This document shows, piece after piece, positions 6,464 through 12,170 of a DNA stretch of 12,170 nt (position 1 is the stretch's first letter; each line of letters opens with the position of its first letter). This DNA is from Gudongella sp034004165. Its GTDB lineage: Bacteria; Bacillota; Clostridia; Tissierellales; Tissierellaceae. The translations under genes and the position numbers were made by a program. Where the stretch lies: assembly GCA_034004165.1 (NCBI GenBank), contig JAVEXI010000051.1:1-12170 (forward strand). Reading direction: 5' to 3'. The notes beneath the pieces are model-generated. The model was not told where the DNA came from. It ran no database searches and saw nothing but the letters and a program-made list of their open reading frames with translations.

Positions 6464-6485
6464 GAGCAGCCCAATAAGGCTGCTC
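6464..6485. terminator. Bidirectional hairpin between convergent genes
   Basis: GAGCAGCC (6464-6471) and GGCTGCTC (6478-6485) form a perfect 8-bp GC-rich stem with a six-base loop. It sits between the hydrolase stop and the MocR-type gene stop and touches the latter. T-runs are weak on both strands (TTAAA on plus, AATCTATTTT on minus), so termination may be partial. Confidence 0.65.
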
Positions 6486-7940
6486 TTAAAGGAAAGGCAT
6501 GTACCTTTCTATTTTTATGCCATTTTTCTCTTCCAATATTGAAGTGAGTATCTTTATACCTTCGTCAATTTGAGGGATAGATACGCTGCTAAAGCTCAGC
6601 CTGATATACTCGTCTCCTTCACTCTCATCGAGATAAAACACTCTTCCTGGAACTATTGCCAGTTTTCTTCTGCTGCATTCTTCGTATAACTCAACAGCAT
6701 CTATATCCTCGGGAAGTCTGACCCAAATACTCAGCCCGCCTCCAGGATTATGAAACGATATACCGGCTTTCTTCAAATCTGAAAGGCCAGAAATCATATA
6801 GTCATACTTTTCTTTGTAGAAGGAAATTATTTTTTCGATATAATCCTTCCACATTCCCTTTCTCAGGTACAAGTCAAACGCCCTTTGCAGGTATCCAGAT
6901 GAGGAGACATCAGTAGAGTGCTTTGCTTTTAATATATCTCTAAATAGAGGAGCTGGTAGAGTCATAAATCCAATCCTCACGCCTGGCATAAAGATTTTTG
7001 AAAAGCTCTTTATGAATATTACACTGTCAGAGTCATCAAAAGTTTTCATCGGTTTTCTTTGCTCAGGTGAGAAATTTAAGTCAGTCAAAAAATCGTCTTC
7101 AATTATATAAAAACCATATTCCTTAGCCAGTTTTAAAACTTCTAGCTTCTTCTCTCTGCTATAGCAAATAGTGGTAGGACTCTGAAAATTAGGCATAAGA
7201 TATATAAACTTTGGGCTAAGTTTTCTTACTTCACGCCTCAGGGCATCTGTATCGATGCCGTCTTTTGTCATAGGGATACCTACAATTTTAGCTCCCCTTG
7301 ATTTAAATGCAGAGTATGCACCGGGGTAGGTCGGGTTTTCGACGAGGATAACGTCATTTTGCCCTACCAGAGTCTTAGAAATTATATCTAGCCCCTGTTG
7401 ACCACCTGATGTAATCAGTATTTGCTCTTTAGGGGTCTTAATAGAATAATTGTCGTTTAAAAATTTTGAAATTGATTCTCTGAGAGGTCCATAGCCAGTT
7501 ACCTCAGGATAAAGAAAAGCTTCGCCTTTATCTCTGTCGAGAACCTCGATGAGTGCTTCTTTGAACTCTTCAATTGGAAACAGATCTGGAGTAGGTGAAA
7601 CACTTGCAAAGTCTGTACTTTCTTTTAGAAGGGGAAATATTCCCGACAACATCAGTTCAATATCGCCTTCCTCTACGGATGCAGGCGTTTCTAAAGAGCT
7701 CTTCTCACGGACAAAAGTGCCGCTACCCTTCTGGCTGTATACATATCCTTCTTTTTCCAACTCTCTGTATGCGCTTATAACAGTAACGTTGTTTACGTCC
7801 AGAGCTTTAGCAAGTGCACGGATGGAAGGAAGCTTTCCTCCAGTAATATCGCCAGTATCTATAAGAGAAGAAATTCTTTCATATAACTGTATATACATAG
7901 GTTTAGTATCATTTCTATCCAGCTTAATTGACTCAAACAT
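6486..7940 (-). CDS. MocR-type regulator: GntR helix-turn-helix fused to a PLP-dependent aminotransferase domain
   Basis: This 484-residue protein has a GntR winged helix (about 12-78, with GGKLPSIRALAKALDVNNVT) fused to a fold-type I aminotransferase domain (about 110-475). PLP-binding features are intact: SGGQQG (178-183) for phosphate contact, NFQSPTT (251-257), EDDF (281-284), the Schiff-base lysine in SFSK (Lys315) and Arg447 (RLSFS). MocR proteins usually sense PLP or an amino acid and control a nearby or divergent gene; whether this one also transaminates is unknown. I choose ATG 7940 over ATG 7958: a GGGAG site lies 8 bases before it, while ATG 7958 has no ribosome site and falls only about 9 bases after the predicted transcription start. 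It is divergent from the 8091-11142 operon, a possible target. Confidence 0.9.
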   Translation of the reverse strand: MFESIKLDRNDTKPMYIQLYERISSLIDTGDITGGKLPSIRALAKALDVNNVTVISAYRELEKEGYVYSQKGSGTFVREKSSLETPASVEEGDIELMLSGIFPLLKESTDFASVSPTPDLFPIEEFKEALIEVLDRDKGEAFLYPEVTGYGPLRESISKFLNDNYSIKTPKEQILITSGGQQGLDIISKTLVGQNDVILVENPTYPGAYSAFKSRGAKIVGIPMTKDGIDTDALRREVRKLSPKFIYLMPNFQSPTTICYSREKKLEVLKLAKEYGFYIIEDDFLTDLNFSPEQRKPMKTFDDSDSVIFIKSFSKIFMPGVRIGFMTLPAPLFRDILKAKHSTDVSSSGYLQRAFDLYLRKGMWKDYIEKIISFYKEKYDYMISGLSDLKKAGISFHNPGGGLSIWVRLPEDIDAVELYEECSRRKLAIVPGRVFYLDESEGDEYIRLSFSSVSIPQIDEGIKILTSILEEKNGIKIERYMPFL

Positions 7941-7973
7941 ATCCTCAACTCCCTGCATTGTATGGATACACTT

Positions 7974-8003
7974 ATTATAACATATTATTAAACTCAGCTA
8001 CAA
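7974..8003 (-). promoter_or_regulatory. Sigma-A-type promoter of the MocR-type gene
   Basis: On the minus strand TTGTAG (7998-8003) and a perfect TATAAT (7974-7979) are separated by 18 bases. The start would be near 7967, giving a leader of about 27 bases to ATG 7940. Confidence 0.6.
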
Positions 8004-8027
8004 TAACGAGGTCACTTATCCTTGTAA

Positions 8028-8056
8028 TTGATTCCATGACATTAGGATGATATTAT
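8028..8056 (+). promoter_or_regulatory. Sigma-A-type promoter of the propeller-yedF-mscS operon
   Basis: TTGATT (8028-8033), 17 bases, then TATTAT (8051-8056) give a plausible vegetative promoter. A TATAAT at 8056-8061 overlaps but would need a 22-base spacer. The leader holds TGGAG before ATG 8091. It lies back to back with the MocR promoter, so a regulator bound in 7980-8050 could affect both. Confidence 0.5.
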
Positions 8057-8090
8057 ATAATTATAGAAAGAGATTGAATGGAGATTTATT

Positions 8091-9149
8091 ATGAAGAAAG
8101 CATCCAGAATTGCAGCGATAGTAATAGTAGCTGCCTTTGCTATAACGGCAATATTTTTTTCTTTTGAAAGAAATCAAAAGCTTGCTGTTAGTTGGTTTGA
8201 CAGCATTAATAGCAAAGATAAGGAATTCTTAGAAGAATCATATTTTATGGGAGATGACATAACATATTATAATGGCAGGTATATACGATGGGATGGTGAA
8301 AAGCTAACGTATCTTGACAATAGAGGAGAGACTCTCTGGTCTAGAGCATTTCTGTTTGAGGAGCCTTCTATGCGCATATCAGGCGGAATTATAGTTATCT
8401 TTGGTAAAAATGGAGAGCTATTTGCGTATGGAATTGATGGGAAGACCCGTTTTGAACTTGAGTTAGAACAAAATATTTTTAATGTAGAAATTCTAAAGAA
8501 AAACATACTAGTTCATATAAAATCTAATGATATGGAGAAGTTAGTAGTTTTTGACTTAAAGGGCGATGAGGTTGCATCAATAGGCCCCACTAAAAATTCA
8601 TTCATAGGTTTTTGGACTGACAAAAAAGGTATTATAAATTACTCAGATTTAAGGTTTAAAGGGAACTCAATGTACTCTGGAATATATACTATTAAGGATT
8701 CAGAGGCAGTGGTGGAACTAAAGGATGAAATTATTATTCGTGCCATTTCATATAGGAATTCTCTGCTTATTCTGACAGATGAAGGCATTAAATTATTTTC
8801 AAAAAAGGGTATAGAATGGGAGAAAAAGTTTCCATTGTTCAAAGATGCAATAGTTGATGGAAATGACATATATGTTCTCTATGGAGATAATATTGAGCTG
8901 TTAAGTGAGTCTGGAGATACTCTTGTGAAAGAAACCAGCTCAATGGACTTAAAAAGACTCCATAAGCACGGTAGGTATATTATAATATATGGGAAAAGAG
9001 ACATAATTGCTCTAAGAGATGGAATGATCACAGCAGAGTACTCTACAGGAGGTAAAATTAAAGATATAGATCACATGTTTAACGATTTGATCGTCACAAT
9101 GGAAGATGGAGTTTCAGTAATGAGACTAAAGGATATAGACGAAAATTAG
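8091..9149 (+). CDS. Membrane-anchored beta-propeller-like protein of unknown function
   Basis: I do not recognise this 352-residue protein with certainty. It starts with a positively charged stretch and one hydrophobic segment (about 7-24, MKKASRIAAIVIVAAFAITA), so it is probably tethered to the membrane with the bulk outside. No lipobox cysteine is seen. The rest is beta-rich with recurring strand-turn units such as LTYLDNRGETLW, LFAYGIDGKTRF, LVVFDLKGDEVA, IKLFSKKGIEWE and IELLSESGDTLV, a pattern typical of PQQ-like or WD-type propeller blades. It may belong to the DUF5711-type group of Clostridia, which I cannot confirm. GGAG lies 8 bases before ATG 8091. Its stop overlaps the ribosome site of yedF (TTAGGAGG), so it leads a five-gene operon. 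Confidence 0.72.
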   Translation: MKKASRIAAIVIVAAFAITAIFFSFERNQKLAVSWFDSINSKDKEFLEESYFMGDDITYYNGRYIRWDGEKLTYLDNRGETLWSRAFLFEEPSMRISGGIIVIFGKNGELFAYGIDGKTRFELELEQNIFNVEILKKNILVHIKSNDMEKLVVFDLKGDEVASIGPTKNSFIGFWTDKKGIINYSDLRFKGNSMYSGIYTIKDSEAVVELKDEIIIRAISYRNSLLILTDEGIKLFSKKGIEWEKKFPLFKDAIVDGNDIYVLYGDNIELLSESGDTLVKETSSMDLKRLHKHGRYIIIYGKRDIIALRDGMITAEYSTGGKIKDIDHMFNDLIVTMEDGVSVMRLKDIDEN

Positions 9150-9160
9150 GAGGAAAAACC

Positions 9161-9763
9161 ATGAGAAAAGAAATAGATGCAAAAGGTCTGGCATGTCCAA
9201 AACCTGTTATATTGACGAAGAAGGAACTGGATCAGCTTGAAAGCGGAGAAGTTAGAACAATAGTGGATAATGATGTGGCTGTACAGAATTTATCCAGGCT
9301 GGCAGAAAGCCTTAATATGGAATACGATAAAGAGACTTTAGGAGATAGTATTTTCGCAGTAACCATTAAAAAGGGAGATGTTCAAGCTGAAGAGCCTGTT
9401 AAGGAAAAGGCTGTACTAAAAGGCACAGGGAATATTGTAGCTATTCAGTCTGATGAAATGGGAAAAGGCGATAGTGCACTTGGTAAGATATTGATGAAGA
9501 GTTTCATCTACACTGTTAAAGAGACAAGTCCACATCCTGCAGCATTAATCTTTTACAATTCTGGAGTGAAACTCACTGTTGATGACAGTCCAGTTCTCGA
9601 CGATCTGAAGGCACTTGAAGAAGCAGGTGTTGAGATTATTTCCTGTGGGACCTGCCTGGATTTTTACGAGCTTAAGGAAAAACTGGCTGTTGGGATAATT
9701 TCCAATATGTACACGATTTACGAGAAAATAAGCGGAGCAGACAATACTATTACGATTGGATAG
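9161..9763 (+). CDS. yedF: Sulfurtransferase-like selenium metabolism protein YedF
   Basis: This 200-residue, two-domain protein has an N-terminal TusA/SirA-like domain (1-72) with the motif GLACPKP, whose Cys12 is the expected persulfide or selenide carrier. A DsrE-like C-terminal domain (about 90-200) carries Cys162 and Cys165 in ISCGTCLDFY. This fusion matches the YedF family found mainly in selenium-using bacteria, where a role in selenium or sulfur delivery is proposed but not firmly shown. Cys12 is an ordinary TGT codon, not a TGA selenocysteine. AGGAGG lies about 11 bases before ATG. The next gene, a DUF3343 putative Se/S carrier, starts 6 bases after its stop. No selA, selB or selD lies in the window, so the selenium link rests on family membership only. 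Confidence 0.9.
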   Translation: MRKEIDAKGLACPKPVILTKKELDQLESGEVRTIVDNDVAVQNLSRLAESLNMEYDKETLGDSIFAVTIKKGDVQAEEPVKEKAVLKGTGNIVAIQSDEMGKGDSALGKILMKSFIYTVKETSPHPAALIFYNSGVKLTVDDSPVLDDLKALEEAGVEIISCGTCLDFYELKEKLAVGIISNMYTIYEKISGADNTITIG

Positions 9764-9769
9764 ATAAAT

Positions 9770-10036
9770 ATGAAAAGAGAAGAATATCTTATAATAACAT
9801 TTGATTCAACACAGCATGCTATGGCTGCTGAATCCGTACTTGGTGCGGAAAAAATATATGCAAAGACTATCCCAACACCGAGAGATATAACCTTAAGCTG
9901 TGGTCTTTCAATAATGACGACACCTGACAATGAGGATAAGATAAAGGCAATGAAAGTTATGGGAAATGTCAAGTATAAAGCCATGTACAGGCTTATAGTA
10001 GAGGACGGGAACAGGACTCTCGAAATAATCGTTTAG
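9770..10036 (+). CDS. DUF3343 family putative Se/S carrier-like protein
   Basis: This small 88-residue cytosolic protein matches the DUF3343 pattern: an N-terminal strand (EYLIITFDSTQHAMAAESVL) and the conserved TIPTPRDITLSCGLSI segment with Cys44. The family often accompanies selenium and sulfur-transfer genes, and direct adjacency to yedF fits. The biochemical role is unproven. The ribosome site is weak (GGATAG only) and the start is 6 bases after the yedF stop, so translation is probably coupled to yedF. The length is typical of the family. Confidence 0.85.
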   Translation: MKREEYLIITFDSTQHAMAAESVLGAEKIYAKTIPTPRDITLSCGLSIMTTPDNEDKIKAMKVMGNVKYKAMYRLIVEDGNRTLEIIV

Positions 10037-10045
10037 GGGGATTAT

Positions 10046-10903
10046 ATGAATCTGTATGAAAAAATAGCCGGAGGATTGTTGAAAGCTGAAGATGGAAGTC
10101 TGAACATCCTGGGGAAGTCATTTAAGATACTTCTGATTTTTCTTGTGATATTTGCTATTACTAAAATTGTCAGTCGTGTAATAGACATGAGCTTTGGGAA
10201 TAAAAGGCTGACAAGGCTTCAGATAAGTGGCAGAAGAATGAATACCCTGTCTGAAATCCTAAAGAAAGTCATCAAATATATCCTAGTATTCATCGGCATT
10301 GTAGTTTCACTTGATATGTTCAACATAAATACTACATCCATCATTGCAACCGCTGGAATAGGAGGTCTGGCTATAGGCTTTGGCGCCCAGTCACTGGTAA
10401 AGGATATAATAACCGGTTTTTTCATACTGCTGGAAGACCAGTATGCTGTTGGAGATTATATTAAAATTGGCAGCCTGGAAGGAGTAGTTGAAGAACTTGG
10501 GTTAAGAGTTACTAAGCTGAGAGATTTTTCTGGCGAGCTTCATATAATTCCAAATAGTAACGTACAGATAGTAACAAACCGTAGTCGTGGATCGATGAGA
10601 GCACTTGTAAAAGTAACCATTGGCTATGAAACCGACATAGAAAAAGCCATTAACGTTATAGAAAACCTAAGCGAGGAGCTTTCTAAGACTAACGAAAACA
10701 TCGTCACAGGGCCAACGGTCCTTGGAGTAACAGACCTTGGGAATTCTGGAATTGAGATCACTATTATTGCAATGACAAAATCCATGGGGCAGTGGGCAGT
10801 TGAAAGAGCCATTAGAAAAGGAATAAAGGAAGCTTTTGAGAAAGAAGGAATTCAAATACCGTATTCAAGAATTGAAGTTATAGACGGAGGTAAAAAATCA
10901 TGA
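10046..10903 (+). CDS. MscS-family mechanosensitive ion channel
   Basis: This 285-residue membrane protein probably releases solutes on hypo-osmotic shock. Three membrane helices are visible: about 25-45, 75-93 and the pore helix from about 97. The pore region has the Gly/Ala-rich pattern ATAGIGGLAIGFGAQSLVKD (101-120), diagnostic for MscS. The beta domain follows with DYIKIGSLEGVVEELGLRVT, then HIIPNSNVQIVTNRSRG, and a cytoplasmic alpha/beta domain to the end. The length is near that of minimal MscS. ATG 10046 follows GGGGG closely, 9 bases after the DUF3343 stop. Its stop overlaps the next start (ATGA). The link to selenium-type genes is positional, with no clear functional reason. Confidence 0.94.
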   Translation: MNLYEKIAGGLLKAEDGSLNILGKSFKILLIFLVIFAITKIVSRVIDMSFGNKRLTRLQISGRRMNTLSEILKKVIKYILVFIGIVVSLDMFNINTTSIIATAGIGGLAIGFGAQSLVKDIITGFFILLEDQYAVGDYIKIGSLEGVVEELGLRVTKLRDFSGELHIIPNSNVQIVTNRSRGSMRALVKVTIGYETDIEKAINVIENLSEELSKTNENIVTGPTVLGVTDLGNSGIEITIIAMTKSMGQWAVERAIRKGIKEAFEKEGIQIPYSRIEVIDGGKKS

Positions 10904-11142
10904 TGCTTCATTATGAGGTTGGAGATCAGGTAACATTAAAAAAGGGGCATCCATGCGGAGAAAACAGATGGGAGATTCTAAGGACAGGAGTCGACATCAA
11001 ACTGAAATGCTTAGGATGTGAAAGACAAATATGGCTTCCCAGGATTGAATTTGAGAAGAGAGTAAGAAAGATTCTGGAAGGAGATAAATGGGTTAGCATC
11101 GTTCATCATAAGAAGGAAGAAAAGGAAGAAATAGAAGAATAA
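10900..11142 (+). CDS. DUF951 family small protein, possible zinc-binding
   Basis: This 80-residue protein matches the DUF951 family, small proteins common in Firmicutes next to MscS genes. YEVGDQVTLKKGHPCGENRW and the later CLGC hold His17, Cys19, Cys37 and Cys40, which could bind one zinc ion. The fold suggests a small RNA- or DNA-binding beta protein, but the function is unknown. The C-terminus is a charged Lys/Glu tail (KKEEKEEIEE) encoded by a purine-only-like tract. The start overlaps the mscS stop (ATGA), with GGAGG 9 bases before ATG 10900; a second ATG follows at once. Last gene of its operon. Confidence 0.88.
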   Translation: MMLHYEVGDQVTLKKGHPCGENRWEILRTGVDIKLKCLGCERQIWLPRIEFEKRVRKILEGDKWVSIVHHKKEEKEEIEE

Positions 11143-11149
11143 GAAGAAT

Positions 11150-11179
11150 AAGAGAGAAATGTTCTCTCTTTTTTCTTTT
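11150..11179 (+). terminator. Intrinsic terminator after the DUF951 gene
   Basis: AAGAGAGAA (11150-11158) pairs perfectly with TTCTCTCTT (11162-11170) around a 3-base loop, followed by a T-rich run to 11179. The stem is AT-rich, so efficiency may be moderate. It closes the five-gene operon 8 bases after the last stop. Confidence 0.75.
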
Positions 11180-11232
11180 GATGCAACCTTTTGGGTATAC
11201 ATAAATTAGCCTATTATGAGAGGAGTATTTTT

Positions 11233-12170
11233 ATGAGGAATTTTAGTTTTTATACGCCAACGGTCTTAAAATTTGGCAAGGGAAGCGTAAAGAAACTTGC
11301 CGGTCTGATAGAAGGAAAATATGAAAATATATTGCTCCATTACGGAGGGGGAAGCATAAAGAAAAACGGTGTTTACGACGCTGTAATCGAGCAGTTGAAT
11401 GCAACAGGCGCCAGAGTTATAGAGCTAGGGGGAGTAAGACCTAACCCAACGCTTTCAATGGTCAGGGATGGCATTAGGATAGCAAAAGAAGAGAAAATAG
11501 ACCTTATACTTGCAGTAGGTGGGGGAAGTTCAATTGACTCTTCAAAGGCGATTGCACTTGGAACGATGACAGACACAGACATATGGGACTTTTACATGGG
11601 AAAGGAAAAACCAGAAAAAGCTCTCCCGGTCGGAGTTGTTCTAACAATACCCGCGACGGGAAGCGAGACCAGTATGGGCAGTGTAATTACAAACGAAGAG
11701 CTCAAGCTGAAGCATTCTGTGGATAGCGATATACTAAGGCCTGCGTTTGCTATAATGGATCCTGAATTTACTATGTCGCTTCCACCAGAACAGACATTTG
11801 CAGGAATAACTGACATCCTTTCTCACGTCTTTGAAAGATACTTCACCAACACAGAGGACGTAAATCTTACTGATGAACTGAGTGAAGGACTTATGAGAAA
11901 CGTCATACGCAATGCGAATATTCTTAAAGATAATCCAATGGATTACTCGGCCAGGGCTGAAATAATGTTTTCAGGAACTCTAGCTCACAATGGCCTTTTA
12001 GGATTGGGAAGAGAGGATGATTGGGGCAGCCACAGGATAGCACATCAGCTAAGTGTTCTTTATGGAACTACTCACGGGGTGAGTCTTGGAATAATTTTTC
12101 CGGCTTGGATGAATTACGTTTACAGAGTCAATCCTGATAGATTTAGCAGATTTGCAGTCAAAGTGTTTGG
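11233..12170 (+). CDS. Iron-containing alcohol dehydrogenase, butanol-dehydrogenase (YugJ/Bdh) type, 3' end cut by window
   Basis: The reading frame is open from ATG 11233 to the window end (312 full codons). Family members have about 385-390 residues, so roughly 75 are missing. The product is a cytosolic NAD(P)H-dependent reductase of medium-chain aldehydes such as butyraldehyde, making alcohols. The N-terminus NFSFYTPTVLKFGKG, the dinucleotide motif GGGSSID (96-102) and the ATGSETSMGSVI segment are typical. The metal ligands expected for group III enzymes are present: Asp194 and His198 (TDILSH), His267 (DDWGSHRIAH) and His281 (TTHG). The start has AGGAG 7 bases upstream and follows a terminator, so it begins a new transcript. 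A TATTAT at 11212-11217 is a possible -10 with no convincing -35. It could regenerate NAD with the butyrate-type enzymes upstream. Confidence 0.93.
   Translation, partial: MRNFSFYTPTVLKFGKGSVKKLAGLIEGKYENILLHYGGGSIKKNGVYDAVIEQLNATGARVIELGGVRPNPTLSMVRDGIRIAKEEKIDLILAVGGGSSIDSSKAIALGTMTDTDIWDFYMGKEKPEKALPVGVVLTIPATGSETSMGSVITNEELKLKHSVDSDILRPAFAIMDPEFTMSLPPEQTFAGITDILSHVFERYFTNTEDVNLTDELSEGLMRNVIRNANILKDNPMDYSARAEIMFSGTLAHNGLLGLGREDDWGSHRIAHQLSVLYGTTHGVSLGIIFPAWMNYVYRVNPDRFSRFAVKVF

Noticed and set aside
7941..7958. Upstream ATG at 7958 (minus) as start of the MocR-type gene
   Set aside because: It lacks a ribosome site and is about 9 bases from the predicted transcription start; ATG 7940 has GGGAG at 8 bases.
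9161..10036. Selenocysteine (in-frame TGA) in yedF or the DUF3343 gene
   Set aside because: The carrier positions are normal cysteine codons, neither frame contains an internal TGA, and both genes end at TAG.
1..12170. CRISPR arrays, insertion sequences, phage genes, tRNA genes or defence islands
   Set aside because: No repeat-spacer pattern, transposase motif, terminal repeats or tRNA fold was seen in reading the window; apart from the rRNA end, the window holds metabolic, regulatory and envelope genes plus a few of unknown function.

Overview
The window looks like a chromosomal segment of a low-GC, anaerobic, fermentative Firmicute of the Clostridia type. This rests on the gene families present (YedF and DUF3343 selenium/sulfur carrier-like proteins, DUF951, butanol-type iron alcohol dehydrogenase, AtoDA CoA-transferase with a 3-hydroxyacyl-CoA dehydrogenase), on strong GGAGG ribosome sites and on A/T-ending codons. 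I cannot name genus or species from the sequence alone.

Layout. Positions 1-337 are the end of a ribosomal RNA operon: the 3' tail of 23S rRNA, a spacer with four tandem heptamers, 5S rRNA and a strong intrinsic terminator. Next comes an orphan sigma-54 enhancer-binding regulator with PAS-type sensor regions (400-2100). A 323-base non-coding stretch (2101-2423) follows, holding candidate upstream activator sites, an intrinsic terminator and a textbook -24/-12 promoter. That promoter reads into a four-gene set: (R)-3-hydroxybutyrate dehydrogenase, the two subunits of an acetoacetate-type CoA-transferase, and a 3-hydroxyacyl-CoA dehydrogenase, closed by a strong terminator at 5537-5573. A monocistronic alpha/beta hydrolase follows, convergent with a MocR/GntR-aminotransferase gene on the minus strand.

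Divergent from the MocR gene is a five-gene plus-strand operon (8091-11142): membrane-anchored beta-propeller-like protein, YedF, DUF3343 protein, MscS-type channel and DUF951 protein, closed by a terminator. The window ends inside a butanol-dehydrogenase-like gene.

How the genes work together (inference). The PAS regulator probably senses a metabolite or redox state and activates sigma-54 transcription of the four-gene set. Those enzymes would oxidise free (R)-3-hydroxybutyrate to acetoacetate, activate it to acetoacetyl-CoA by CoA transfer, and reduce it to (S)-3-hydroxybutyryl-CoA. This is a redox-neutral entry into the crotonyl-CoA/butyrate branch. No thiolase, crotonase or butyryl-CoA dehydrogenase lies in the window, so the rest of the pathway must be elsewhere. 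The most interesting points are this sigma-54 regulatory unit, the strongly skewed codon use confined to the two CoA-transferase genes, and the atypical active-site surroundings of the hydroxyacyl-CoA dehydrogenase. I found no sign of a wholly new system such as a CRISPR array, transposon, phage or defence island.
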